NCBI RefSeq assembly: GCF_901827155.1
Contig: NZ_LR594659.1
Span: 3,472,001 to 3,536,000 of the forward strand
Source of the DNA: Variovorax sp. PBL-H6
GTDB lineage: Bacteria; Pseudomonadota; Gammaproteobacteria; Burkholderiales; Burkholderiaceae_C
Length of the DNA: 64,000 nucleotides
Direction: 5' to 3'
The notes under the pieces were generated by a model, which worked only from the letters and a program-made list of their open reading frames with translations, was not told the DNA's origin and did no database searches. Shown in pieces: positions 1-7,649 of this stretch (the stretch's first letter is position 1; the number at the start of each line of letters is the position of its first letter). Position numbers and translations under genes: made by a program.

Positions 1-1089
1 ACCCTGGAGAGTGACGAAGGCCGCGCAGTCTTCATGCAAGAGGCCGAGCGCCGCATGCATGGCGAGCCGGTAGCAGACAAGTCCCTGAACGCACTGCAGC
101 GCAGTGTGAACGTGGTGGAAGTGATCCGCGCGCAGATGGAAGGCCGCGCGCTGACCGGCGCCGCCGCTGAGTACAACGTCGAGACCGAGCGCCGCACTGG
201 CCGCAAGGCTCAAGGCATCTTCGTGCCGCTGGCCGCGCTCGAGCAGCGCGTGACCACCGCCGCGAGCGCCTCCGAGCTCGTGCCGACCGATCACCGCGCG
301 GACCAGTACATCGAGCCCTTCCGCAATTCGCTGCTCGCCCGTCGCCTCGGCGTGCGCGTGCTGTCCGGCCTGACCGGCAACATCACCATCCCGAAGCATG
401 GCACCGGCACAACCGTGGGCTGGGTTGCTGACAACGCCGCACTGACGGCCAGCGACATGACTTTCGACCCGGTGACGATGGCGCCGAAGCATGCGGGCGG
501 CCTGACCGAGATGTCGCGCCAACTGCTGCAGCAATCGAGCCCGGACATCGAGCAGCTTGTCCGCTCGGATCTCTCGTTCATGCTGGCGCAGGCGATCGAC
601 AGTGCGCTGATCCAAGGTGGCGGCACCAATCAGCCCACCGGCGTGCTCGCCACCAGCGGCATTCAGACTCAGAGCCTCGCGACGCTGACCTGGGCCAACG
701 TGCTCGCCATGCTGCAGAAGGCCGACCTGGTCAACGCCGCGACGGCCAACTTCGTCGGCAGCACCAAGGTCAAGGCCAAGCTGGCCGGCACGCTCAAGGC
801 CACCGGCATCGCCGGCTACCTGATGGAAGGTGGCCGCATGGCCGACCTGCCGGTGCATTTCAGCAACCAAGTGGCCGAGAAGACTGGCACGCCGAACACC
901 GGCCGCCTGATCGCCGGTGACTGGTCGCAAGTCATGCTCGGCATCTGGAGCGAGATCGACATCCTGGTCAATCCCTACGCCGAGACCGCCTACAGCAAGG
1001 GAAATGTTCTCGTGAGGGCCATGTCCACTGTCGACATCGCCCTGCGCCACCCCGAGGCCTTCGTGGTCGCGGACGACATCGCAATCTAA
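1..1089 (+). CDS. HK97-family major capsid protein (5' end cut by window)
   Basis: This is the shell protein of an HK97-fold phage or satellite head. The frame is open to the first base of the window, so the true start lies upstream and the ATG at 34 is internal. About 362 residues are visible. The N-terminal part is the charged scaffold-like delta region; the mature fold follows near the AASASELVPTDHRADQYIEP stretch. The phrases GTNQPTGVL and AGDWSQVMLGIW match the conserved core of the family, and the end SMSTVDIALRHPEAFVVADD is also typical. Only 8 bp separate it from the protease gene. It is the first visible gene of the head module, whereas in standard prophages it is usually the last. 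Confidence 0.9.
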   Translation, partial: TLESDEGRAVFMQEAERRMHGEPVADKSLNALQRSVNVVEVIRAQMEGRALTGAAAEYNVETERRTGRKAQGIFVPLAALEQRVTTAASASELVPTDHRADQYIEPFRNSLLARRLGVRVLSGLTGNITIPKHGTGTTVGWVADNAALTASDMTFDPVTMAPKHAGGLTEMSRQLLQQSSPDIEQLVRSDLSFMLAQAIDSALIQGGGTNQPTGVLATSGIQTQSLATLTWANVLAMLQKADLVNAATANFVGSTKVKAKLAGTLKATGIAGYLMEGGRMADLPVHFSNQVAEKTGTPNTGRLIAGDWSQVMLGIWSEIDILVNPYAETAYSKGNVLVRAMSTVDIALRHPEAFVVADDIAI

Positions 1090-1097
1090 GGCTGCGA

Positions 1098-1625
1098 ATG
1101 TTGGAAGTCCGCTCAACTGGCAACCTCCGCAGCGACGGCAAGACGCTGACGGGCTACGCCGCGATCTTCAACAGCGAGGCCGACCTGGGCGGCTTCGTCG
1201 AGGTGATCCGCAATGGAGCCTTTCGCAAGTCCCTGGACGGCGGCTCCAACATTCGCGCCCTGTACCACCATCAAGGTGATGCGCTGCTCGGCACGACCCG
1301 CGGCCGCACGCTGCAACTGCGCGAGGACGCCAAGGGCTTGGCTTTCTCGCTGGCGCTGCCCGACACCACCCATGGGCGCGACCTCGCCGTGCTGGTCGAC
1401 CGCGGCGACGTGGCCGGCTGCTCCTTCGGGTTTCGCGTGCGCGATGGTGGCGACCGCTGGGAACAGCGCGGCGCGCAACTGGTGCGCGAGCTGCTCGACG
1501 TGGAACTGGCCGAGATCACGCTGACCAGCGACCCGGCTTATGCCGATACGACTGTTGCGCTGCGCAGCCGTCCGCATCAGCAGGCCTTTGTCGACCTGAA
1601 TCGCTACTGGCTCGAGACGGTATGA
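1098..1625 (+). CDS. HK97-family prohead protease
   Basis: Predicted serine protease of 175 residues that cleaves the capsid scaffold domain during head maturation. The N-terminal start EVRSTGNLRSDGKTLTGYAA, the histidine region ALYHHQ (about residues 54-59) and the serine motif GCSFGFRV (about 114-121) match the caudoviral prohead protease family. The ending AEITLTSDPAYADTTVALR is also characteristic. The length is slightly short but within the normal range. Its last codons overlap the portal start by 4 bp, which suggests translational coupling. It lies between capsid and portal, as in HK97-like modules, but the transcription order is capsid first. Confidence 0.9.
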   Translation: MLEVRSTGNLRSDGKTLTGYAAIFNSEADLGGFVEVIRNGAFRKSLDGGSNIRALYHHQGDALLGTTRGRTLQLREDAKGLAFSLALPDTTHGRDLAVLVDRGDVAGCSFGFRVRDGGDRWEQRGAQLVRELLDVELAEITLTSDPAYADTTVALRSRPHQQAFVDLNRYWLETV

Positions 1626-2860
1626 ATCTGATTTCCCGCATGGCCGGCGCTCTCGGCTTTGAGCGACGTGCGAAGGGTGGCGATCCCTATTGGGACAACA
1701 TGGCGGCGCTGCGCTCTGGCCCGGTGAACGAGAAGACCGCGCAGGGCGTGTCCGCTGTCTATGCCTGCGTGCAGGCGATCAGCGAGACCACCGCAAGCCT
1801 GCCACTGATCCTGTTCCGCCGCGATGGCGACGACCGCGAGCGCGCATCGGACCATCCGCTCTATCGCGTGCTGCACGACATCGCCAACCCCCAGCAGACC
1901 GCGCTCGAGTTCCGCGAGTACATGCAGGCAAGCGTGCTGCTGCGCGGCAACGCCTTCGCCCGGATCGTCCGCGGCTATGACGGCCAAGTGCGAGAACTGT
2001 GGCCGCTGGCGCCTGATCGCGTGTCCGTGCTGCGCGTGGGCGAGAGCCTGGGCTATGAGTACACCGACCGCAAGGGCATCGTGCATCGGCTGCTGGCCGA
2101 CGAGGTGCTGCATCTGCGCCACCGCCTGGACGACGATGGCGCGCTCGGCATCAGCCCAATCGCTGCCGCGCGTGGCGTGGTTGAACTGGCGCTGTCCGAG
2201 TCCGAGCATGGGGTGAACACCTTCCGCAATGGCGCCAAGCTGCTGGGCGTGCTGAAGTTCCCCGGCACGCTCAAGAAGGAACAGCGAGAAGTGTTGCGCC
2301 AAAGCTGGAGCAGCCAGCACGGTGGCGGAGCCAACTCCGGCAAAACCGCGATTCTCGAGGAAGGCGTCGATTTCCAGTCTGTGAGCATGACGCTCGAGGA
2401 CGCCGAGTGGATCGCCTCGCGCCAGTTCTCAGTCGAGGAAGTTGCGCGCCTGTTCCGCGTGCCGCCGACCATCATCGGCGACCTGCGCCATGGCAACTAC
2501 TCCAACAGCGTCGAGCTCGCCCGCCAATTCGTGACCATGAGCCTGCGCCGCCATCTGGTCGCGTGGGAACAGTCCATTGCCAAGCAACTGCTGACCGAGG
2601 CCGGCCGGCGCATCTACTTTGCAGAGCATGCCGTCGAGGGATTGCTGCGAGGCGATGCAACCAACCGTGCGGACTTCTACGACAAGGGCATCTCTTCGGG
2701 CTGGCTGCTCAAGTCCGAGGCCCGACGCCTCGAGAACCTGCCCACCATTCAAGGAATCGATGATGTCAAAGCTGACGATGCTCAAGCCTCGCCTGACGAC
2801 GCTGCCCGACCGCCTGCAGGCTCTCAAGCCCAGCAAGGCCGCCAACCGCAGCGGGCGTGA
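1622..2860 (+). CDS. Phage portal protein (HK97/SPP1-type)
   Basis: This 412-residue protein would form the dodecameric portal ring at one head vertex, through which DNA is packaged and to which connectors or tails attach. Recognisable stretches are SAVYACVQAISETTASLPL near the N terminus, EFREYMQASVLLRGNAFARI, and the region RQFSVEEVARLFRVPPTIIG near residue 270. The C-terminal 40 residues are Asp/Ala/Pro/Gln-rich and probably unstructured. The start overlaps the protease stop (ATGA). Its 3' end overlaps the HNH gene by about 98 bp in another frame. No head-tail adaptor gene lies next to it, so any connectors must be upstream of the window or come from a helper. Confidence 0.9.
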   Translation: MNLISRMAGALGFERRAKGGDPYWDNMAALRSGPVNEKTAQGVSAVYACVQAISETTASLPLILFRRDGDDRERASDHPLYRVLHDIANPQQTALEFREYMQASVLLRGNAFARIVRGYDGQVRELWPLAPDRVSVLRVGESLGYEYTDRKGIVHRLLADEVLHLRHRLDDDGALGISPIAAARGVVELALSESEHGVNTFRNGAKLLGVLKFPGTLKKEQREVLRQSWSSQHGGGANSGKTAILEEGVDFQSVSMTLEDAEWIASRQFSVEEVARLFRVPPTIIGDLRHGNYSNSVELARQFVTMSLRRHLVAWEQSIAKQLLTEAGRRIYFAEHAVEGLLRGDATNRADFYDKGISSGWLLKSEARRLENLPTIQGIDDVKADDAQASPDDAARPPAGSQAQQGRQPQRA

Positions 2861-3248
2861 CGCAGACCCGCGCCGCACCCTATCCCTCAACACTGCCGCG
2901 TGGCAGCGCCTGAGGGCATCTGTGCTGGCTGGTGAGCCCCTGTGCAGGCAGTGCACTGCCGAGGGTAGGACCACGGTAGCCACTGATGTGGACCACCGCG
3001 ATGGCAACCCCGGCAACAACGACGCATTGAATCTCCAACCTCTATGCCATAGCTGTCACTCGCGCAAGACAGCAGCCGACCACGGCAAGCGAGTGACCAT
3101 GGGTTGCGATGCAGATGGCATGCCACTCGACCCGGCTCACCCGTGGAACGCGACGGTCGCTCGTCTGCTCGAAAAATCGCCAGCAACCGAGAACGCTAGA
3201 CCGGGCGCTTCCTCTCGCGTTACCGCAAACCGCAAAGACCGACCATGA
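2763..3248 (+). CDS. HNH endonuclease of the packaging module
   Basis: Small HNH nuclease of about 161 residues. The zinc/HNH core is visible as CRQCTAEGR, VDHRDGNPGNNDALNLQPLC and CHSCHSRKTA, with two CxxC pairs around the catalytic His. HNH proteins of this kind lie next to terminase genes in cos-type HK97-like phages and are thought to assist TerL in genome cleavage. Two ATGs occur in a row at 2760 and 2763. The second is preferred because AAGGA at 2751-2755 leaves a 7-nt spacer. The gene starts inside the portal gene and its stop overlaps the TerS start by 4 bp, so translation is probably coupled. It suggests cos packaging. Confidence 0.85.
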   Translation: MSKLTMLKPRLTTLPDRLQALKPSKAANRSGRDADPRRTLSLNTAAWQRLRASVLAGEPLCRQCTAEGRTTVATDVDHRDGNPGNNDALNLQPLCHSCHSRKTAADHGKRVTMGCDADGMPLDPAHPWNATVARLLEKSPATENARPGASSRVTANRKDRP

Positions 3249-3706
3249 AAATGACGCCCCGCCGCAAGCGATCGGACAGTGCCGCCGCTGCTGTGGCCGC
3301 TGCGCAAGCGGTCGCGCTGGGGCCGATCGACCCGCCCGCACATGTAACCCTTCGCCCTGGTGATCGCCCTTTCTGGGATGCCATCGTGACGGCCCGTGCG
3401 CGCGACACCTGGACGCAAACCGACCTCGCCACCGCCGCCAATCTGGCCCGCGCGCAGGCCGACATCGAAACCCTGCAGGCCCAGCTCGACGCGGCCGGCT
3501 ACCTGATCGAAGGCAAGGCCAATCCTCTGGCCGCCATGGTCGAAACGCTGAGCCGCCGCGCTGTGGCCCTCTCGCGTGTGCTGCACGTCCATGCGCAGGC
3601 CACTGTCGGCCGGTCTGAGGACGCCGCCAAAGCCCTGGACAACGAGCGCAAGGCCGCGGCCGACCACGACCCTCTGATTCCAACTCTGCGCGTGGTTGGC
3701 GGATGA
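3245..3706 (+). CDS. Terminase small subunit (P27 family)
   Basis: A 153-residue protein resembling P27-type small terminases, which bind the packaging site and hand the DNA to the large terminase. Features seen are a basic, Ala-rich N-terminal segment (KMTPRRKRSD), a PFWDAIVTARARDTWTQTDL stretch typical of the family, and a helical region ending near LSRVLHVHAQATVGRSEDAA. The start overlaps the HNH stop and the end overlaps the TerL start, both by 4 bp, so HNH-TerS-TerL form a translationally coupled unit. In satellites TerS gives specificity for the satellite genome, so this gene would be the one to compare between elements. Confidence 0.82.
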   Translation: MKMTPRRKRSDSAAAAVAAAQAVALGPIDPPAHVTLRPGDRPFWDAIVTARARDTWTQTDLATAANLARAQADIETLQAQLDAAGYLIEGKANPLAAMVETLSRRAVALSRVLHVHAQATVGRSEDAAKALDNERKAAADHDPLIPTLRVVGG

Positions 3707-5208
3707 CTCGTGCCGAGGCGATCATTGCCTTCATCGAGCGCTACTGTCCGACCCCGGACGGCGCGCACGTCGGCAAGCCGATCAAGCTCGACGAGTTCCA
3801 GCGGCGCTTCATCGTCGCGGTCTACGACAACCCAGTCGGCACGCGCCGCGCCCTACTCTCCCTCGCCCGTAAGAACGGGAAAACCGCCCTGATCGCCGGC
3901 CTGGTGCTGGCGCACCTGGTTGGACCCGAGGCCAAGCTGAACAGCCAGCTTGTCAGCGGAGCCATGAGCCGCGATCAAGCCGCCCTTGTGTTCAATCTCG
4001 CGAGCAAGATGGTGCAGCTCTCGCCGAAGCTCTCGGCGATCGTGCGAATTGTGCCGAGCGGCAAGCGGCTGCTAGGGCTGCCCCTCAACACGGAGTACAA
4101 GGCGCTCGCTGCCGATGGCAAGACCGCGCACGGCCTCTCCCCGGTGCTGGCCATCCTCGACGAGATCGGCCAAGTCCGCGGGCCGCAGTCCGACTTCGTC
4201 GACGCGATCACCACGAGCCAGGGCGCGCACGAAGCGCCGCTGCTGATCGCCATTTCGACGCAGGCCGCCAGCGACGCCGACCTCTTCAGCATTTGGCTCG
4301 ACGACGCCAGGGCCAGCAGCGACCCGCGCATCGTGTGCCACCTGTACGAAGCGCCCGAGGGCTGCGACCTGCTGGACGTGGCCGCGTGGAAGGCCGCCAA
4401 TCCCGCGCTCGGCCTGTTCCGCAGCGAGGACGACCTGCGCGAGCAGATGGTGCAGGCGCAGCGCATGCCGAGCATGGAGAACACCGCGCGCAATCTGCTG
4501 CTCAACCAGCGGGTTTCGACGGAGAGCCCGTTTGTGTCGCCGGACGTCTGGAAGTCCTGCGGCGCGCGCGTCCAGCCCTTCGACGATGGCCCGGTCTTCT
4601 GTGGCCTGGACCTGTCCGCGCGTACCGACCTGACGGCGCTTGTGATCGTCGGCCGAGTCGATGGCGTGTGGCAAGTGGTGCCGCACTTCTGGACGCCCGA
4701 GCAGGGATTGATTGAGCGCGCCAAGCGCGACCGCGCGCCCTATGACGTGTGGGCGCGGCAAGGCCAGTTGCACACCACGCCCGGCGCCACGGTGGACTAT
4801 GAGCACGTCGCGGAGGATATGGCCGCCCTCCTGGCTGGCCTCGACGTGCAGGCTGTGGCCTATGACCGCTGGCGCATCGACCTTCTGCGCAAGGAGCTCG
4901 ACAAGATCGACGCCGACCTGCCGCTGGTCGAGTGGGGCCAGGGTTACAAGGACATGGCGCCCTCGCTCGACGCGCTCGAGGCCGAGCTACTGAATGGCCG
5001 CATCGCGCACGGCATGCACCCGGTGCTCGCCATGTGCGCCGCCAATGCCGTGGTTACCAAAGATCCCACCGGCGCCCGCAAGCTCGACAAGAGCAAGGCC
5101 ACCGGCCGAATCGACGGCATGCAGGCCCTCGCCATGGCGATGGGTGTGGCAGCGCGCGCCGAGGAGGCCGGCAACGCCTACGAAGACGGCGCCTTCACTT
5201 TTGTTTGA
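3703..5208 (+). CDS. Terminase large subunit (HK97-like)
   Basis: ATP-driven packaging motor and nuclease, 501 residues, a normal length. The Walker A-like motif LARKNGKTA lies at about residues 54-62 and the Walker B motif VLAILDEIGQV near 149-158. The C-terminal RNase H-like nuclease starts at CGLDLSARTDLTALV, about residues 299-313, with acidic residues spread to YDRWRIDLLRKELD. The start overlaps TerS by 4 bp. It is the last large gene before the tRNA boundary, and no portal or capsid gene follows, the opposite of the usual terminase-portal-protease-capsid layout. Confidence 0.92.
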   Translation: MTRAEAIIAFIERYCPTPDGAHVGKPIKLDEFQRRFIVAVYDNPVGTRRALLSLARKNGKTALIAGLVLAHLVGPEAKLNSQLVSGAMSRDQAALVFNLASKMVQLSPKLSAIVRIVPSGKRLLGLPLNTEYKALAADGKTAHGLSPVLAILDEIGQVRGPQSDFVDAITTSQGAHEAPLLIAISTQAASDADLFSIWLDDARASSDPRIVCHLYEAPEGCDLLDVAAWKAANPALGLFRSEDDLREQMVQAQRMPSMENTARNLLLNQRVSTESPFVSPDVWKSCGARVQPFDDGPVFCGLDLSARTDLTALVIVGRVDGVWQVVPHFWTPEQGLIERAKRDRAPYDVWARQGQLHTTPGATVDYEHVAEDMAALLAGLDVQAVAYDRWRIDLLRKELDKIDADLPLVEWGQGYKDMAPSLDALEAELLNGRIAHGMHPVLAMCAANAVVTKDPTGARKLDKSKATGRIDGMQALAMAMGVAARAEEAGNAYEDGAFTFV

Positions 5209-5221
5209 AAGGAAATCTCAA

Positions 5222-5422
5222 ATGCCAATGCTCCTACCCGTCATCGGCCCCGCTGCTGGTGCCATCGCCGTCGGCACCAGCGTGGTCTCAATTGTCACCA
5301 TCGGGTCAGTAATCATGGCCGGCGCTCCGACCGGGCGCGCGGTCGCGACGAAGCCGGCGGCCATCCGGCGAACCCCACGCACCCAACACACCCCAACCGG
5401 CAGGGGCTGCGCGAGCAGATAA
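5222..5422 (+). CDS. Small hypothetical protein with a hydrophobic segment
   Basis: A 66-residue ORF starting 13 bp after terL. AAAGGA at about 5207-5212 gives a plausible ribosome binding site. The first 35 residues form one hydrophobic, Gly/Ala/Val-rich segment (LLPVIGPAAGAIAVGTSVV) that could cross a membrane once. The rest is basic and Arg/Thr/Pro-rich. I do not recognise the family. Its place at the end of the packaging operon could suit an accessory or lysis-like role, but that is only position-based. It may also be a non-functional reading frame. Confidence 0.45.
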   Translation: MPMLLPVIGPAAGAIAVGTSVVSIVTIGSVIMAGAPTGRAVATKPAAIRRTPRTQHTPTGRGCASR

Positions 5423-5541
5423 GGCCGGTGGCGGATTACTCGGGTCGTGCCGCCTTTCAGCAAAACCCCGAGCGCCAGCGGCATGGGGGCCGGGACTCTT
5501 TCCCCGGCGATTCCACCCGTGCGCGGCTGGCACCCCCCGCT

Positions 5542-5790
5542 TCATTCAGGCAGGAGCCTGCTGGCGCGACCGTAGGCGCGCAAAAGGGCGGCCCATTTCG
5601 CTTTTTCGTTTGGGCCTCTGGCGTCCGACGCCTCGTCCATCAGTTCTTCGATGTGGTTCAAGGCGTTGCTCCCGCCCAACTCGCCTAGCGCGAATATGGC
5701 CGCGAGCGCGAAGTCGGTTTCTGGCGATACAGCGAAGGCTCTGAGCTGCTCCGCGGCGGCGGTCTTGGTTGCCGTTTTCAGTGTTTCCAT
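5542..5790 (-). CDS. Small hypothetical protein, minus-strand gene at the element end
   Basis: An 82-residue protein, the only minus-strand gene of the element's visible part. A good Shine-Dalgarno AAGGAAAT lies 3 bp before the ATG. The composition is that of a real soluble, mostly helical protein: acidic and Ala/Leu-rich with stretches such as EQLRAFAVSPETDFALAAIF and ALNHIEELMDEASD. Helical repeat (HEAT-like) folds can look like this, but I do not recognise a family. It faces the packaging genes and lies about 140 bp from the tRNA attachment end, a position where satellites and prophages often carry independently expressed accessory genes. Confidence 0.6.
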   Translation of the reverse strand: METLKTATKTAAAEQLRAFAVSPETDFALAAIFALGELGGSNALNHIEELMDEASDARGPNEKAKWAALLRAYGRASRLLPE

Positions 5791-5844
5791 GAATTTCCTT
5801 GCTTACTGGTTGCAAAAAGCGATCGATGATACGACGCGGCGTTT

Positions 5845-5864
5845 TCTGGCAACGATCTGGCAAC
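5845..5864 (+). repeat. Direct repeat TCTGGCAAC x2 near the attachment end
   Basis: TCTGGCAAC occurs at 5845-5853 and again at 5856-5864, an 11-bp (one helical turn) spacing, about 70-90 bp inside the element from the tRNA end. Tyrosine integrases bind paired short arm-type sites in such positions. The assignment is inference from spacing and place. Confidence 0.35.
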
Positions 5865-5880
5865 AGAAGAGTAAAAGGAA

Positions 5881-5910
5881 AAGCCTGCTACCAATTTGAT
5901 AGCAGGCTTT
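5881..5910 (-). terminator. Hairpin terminator downstream of tRNA-Lys
   Basis: The arms AAGCCTGCTA (5881-5890) and TAGCAGGCTT (5900-5909) pair perfectly over 10 bp around a 9-nt loop. Read on the minus strand it is followed by TTTTCCTTTT, as expected for a rho-independent terminator of the tRNA-Lys transcript. It lies on the element side of the attachment site, so the element may supply the terminator after integration. Confidence 0.7.
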
Positions 5911-5931
5911 CCTTATCTGGCGCTGTTTTCC

Positions 5932-6007
5932 TGGTAGGACGTACAAGATTCGAACTTGTGACCAACGGATTAAAAGTCCGCTGCTCTACCAACTGAGCTA
6001 ACGTCCC
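5932..6007 (-). tRNA. tRNA-Lys (anticodon TTT)
   Basis: A 76-nt cloverleaf with encoded CCA reads on the minus strand. The acceptor GGGACGT pairs with ACGTCCT (one terminal G-U), the D-stem is GCTC/GAGC, the anticodon loop is CTTTTAA with anticodon UUU, and the T-arm is ACAAG-TTCGAAT-CTTGT. Its 3' end faces the satellite-like element, which is the usual integration polarity for tRNA-targeting integrases. The 3' half (from the anticodon or T-arm to CCA) is probably the attachment core and may derive from the element rather than from the original chromosomal gene. Confidence 0.95.
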
Positions 6008-6052
6008 ACACTTCTTTTTACCCACCGGCGTTGAAGCCGGCAAAGCCCGAAA

Positions 6053-6874
6053 TTATAGCGTCCCGCTACGGGCAATCCGATCGAGCACCCAGCCGGCCGC
6101 GCACTGGCCGAAGGTGGCCGTTACGCTGACGACGGAGCCATAGCCGTGGCAGTTGAGCGAGCCGTCGCCTGCATCGTCGATGGCGCAGGACGCATCGGGC
6201 GGTGCGACGCTCTCGCGGCTGAAGACGCAGGTCACGCCGATCTTGCGGCCCTCGCGCGGCGCGCCATGCTCCTTCCGCAGCCGCTGACGCAGTTGCGCCA
6301 GCAGCGGATCGTGCGTCACCGCGGCGAGATCGTCGATGTCGACCTTGTGCGCGAGCCGCTTGCCGCCGGCTGCCCCCACCGTGACGAAGCCCGCGCCGGT
6401 CTCGCGCGCCCATGCGGCCATCGCGAGCTTGGCTCGAACCTGGTCGCACGCATCTATGACGACCGCCACTCGCCCGTTCGCGGCCTGCGCGCTCGCAAGC
6501 AACGTTTGCCAGTTGCCGGGCTCGACGAAGTCGTCGATGGCCAGGACCTCGCAGGCAGGATGAATGTGCGCGATGCGCTCGCGCATGGCCTCGACCTTGG
6601 CCTGCCCGATGGTGCTGTCGAGCGCGTGGATCTGGCGGTTGATGTTCGACTCGGCAATGTGGTCGAGGTCGATGAGCGTCAGCCGCCCGACCCCGCTGCG
6701 CGCGAGCGCTTCGACAGCCCAGGAGCCGACGCCGCCGATGCCCGCGACCAGCACATGCGCGTCGCGGATGCGGGCCGCGCCGGGCACGCCATAGAGCCGC
6801 TCCAGCCCGCCGAAGCGGCGGGCCAGGTCGGCCACGTCCAGCTCGGCGAGCGGGGCAGGCTGGACGGCGCTCAT
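6053..6874 (-). CDS. tcdA: tRNA threonylcarbamoyladenosine dehydratase
   Basis: E1-like (ThiF/MoeB superfamily) enzyme of 273 residues that converts the t6A modification at position 37 of ANN-decoding tRNAs to its cyclic form, using ATP. The nucleotide-binding motif GIGGVGSW lies at residues 45-52, followed by the strand and acid LTLIDLDHIAESNINRQIHA typical of TcdA/CsdL. The central KLAMAAWARETGAGFVTVGAAGG and the YGSVVSVTATFGQ end also match the family. It lies alone between the tRNA-Lys gene and the Tol-Pal genes on the same strand; the 16-bp gap to cpoB suggests it may be co-transcribed with them. Confidence 0.93.
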   Translation of the reverse strand: MSAVQPAPLAELDVADLARRFGGLERLYGVPGAARIRDAHVLVAGIGGVGSWAVEALARSGVGRLTLIDLDHIAESNINRQIHALDSTIGQAKVEAMRERIAHIHPACEVLAIDDFVEPGNWQTLLASAQAANGRVAVVIDACDQVRAKLAMAAWARETGAGFVTVGAAGGKRLAHKVDIDDLAAVTHDPLLAQLRQRLRKEHGAPREGRKIGVTCVFSRESVAPPDASCAIDDAGDGSLNCHGYGSVVSVTATFGQCAAGWVLDRIARSGTL

Positions 6875-6890
6875 GTGCGCGAGCCCGGCT

Positions 6891-7649
6891 TCAGCGCAGG
6901 CGCGAGAGGCGCTCGCGGCCGGCCTGTGCCGCCTCGGACTGCGGATAGGCCTTGGTCAGGTCTTCCAACGTGCGGCGCGCGGCGCGCGTGTCCTTCAATT
7001 CGATCTGGCAGTTGGCGATCGACAGCACGGCCTCGGGCGCCTTCGCATGGTCGGGCGCCAGGGACAGCATCGATCGGAAATTGGCGATCGCCTCGTTGTA
7101 GTTGCGGGTAGCGTATTGCGCATTGCCGAGCCAGAACAACGCCGAGGCGTTGTAGCCACTCTGCGGATAGCGCTTCACGAACTCGGCGAAGGCCGTCTGC
7201 GCCTGCGCGAACTGGCCGCCGCGGAAGATGCCCAGGGCGGCTTCGAAGTCGGCCTTCTCACGCGGATCGGCCGAGAACTCGCGCCCGTCCACCGTCACCT
7301 TCGAAGGCTCGCTCTTCTTGAGCCTGTCGTCGATCTCGCCCTGCCGCTGCTGAATCTCGGTAACGCTGCGGGTGAGCTGCTCGTTCTGGCCGGTCATGCG
7401 CTGCAGTTCGCCACGCATCTGCTCGATCTGCGTCTGCAGCTCGAGCAGGCTGCGCCGCAGCTGCGCGTTCTCTTCGCTCTGGCGCTGCTCGGACTGCTGG
7501 CGCATCGCCTCCACGCGCTGGCGCAGATCGAGGATGGCGCGCCGAGCCTCGTCGTCCTCGAACAGCGCGGCCTGCGCGCCGAGGGAGGCGCACAGCAGGG
7601 CAGCAGCCAGGGCCGCGCCGCGCAGCGGGGCAACGACTCGTTGCATCAT
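6891..7649 (-). CDS. cpoB: Tol-Pal system protein CpoB (YbgF)
   Basis: Periplasmic coordinator of peptidoglycan synthesis and outer membrane constriction. The chosen start gives 252 residues with a signal peptide of about 27 residues ending ASLGAQA. Next comes a Gln/Arg/Glu-rich coiled coil (about residues 35-110), the trimerisation part, and then TPR repeats (FRGGQFAQAQTAFAEFVKRY and onward). The ATG at 7649 overlaps the pal stop as ATGA, which argues for translational coupling and against the longer upstream start. It is the third gene of the tolB-pal-cpoB unit. Confidence 0.92.
   Translation of the reverse strand: MMQRVVAPLRGAALAAALLCASLGAQAALFEDDEARRAILDLRQRVEAMRQQSEQRQSEENAQLRRSLLELQTQIEQMRGELQRMTGQNEQLTRSVTEIQQRQGEIDDRLKKSEPSKVTVDGREFSADPREKADFEAALGIFRGGQFAQAQTAFAEFVKRYPQSGYNASALFWLGNAQYATRNYNEAIANFRSMLSLAPDHAKAPEAVLSIANCQIELKDTRAARRTLEDLTKAYPQSEAAQAGRERLSRLR

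Larger units (their letters stand above)
1..5931. mobile_element. Right end of a phage-satellite-like (cf-PICI-like) element integrated at tRNA-Lys
   Basis: The block holds HK97-type capsid, prohead protease, portal, HNH, TerS and TerL genes on one strand, then two small ORFs, then the 3' end of a tRNA-Lys gene. No tail, lysis or connector gene is present before the tRNA. The left end, where an integrase and replication genes would be expected, lies outside the window. A gene order ending in HNH-TerS-TerL with no tail genes is, as far as I recall, typical of capsid-forming phage-inducible chromosomal islands, which package their own DNA and borrow helper tails. A decayed or rearranged prophage is the alternative. 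The right boundary at the tRNA is inferred from the gene change there. Confidence 0.65.

Noticed and set aside
1..5931. Complete or intact tailed prophage
   Set aside because: No tail, lysis or connector genes occur between terL and the tRNA; only the left side, outside the window, could change this.
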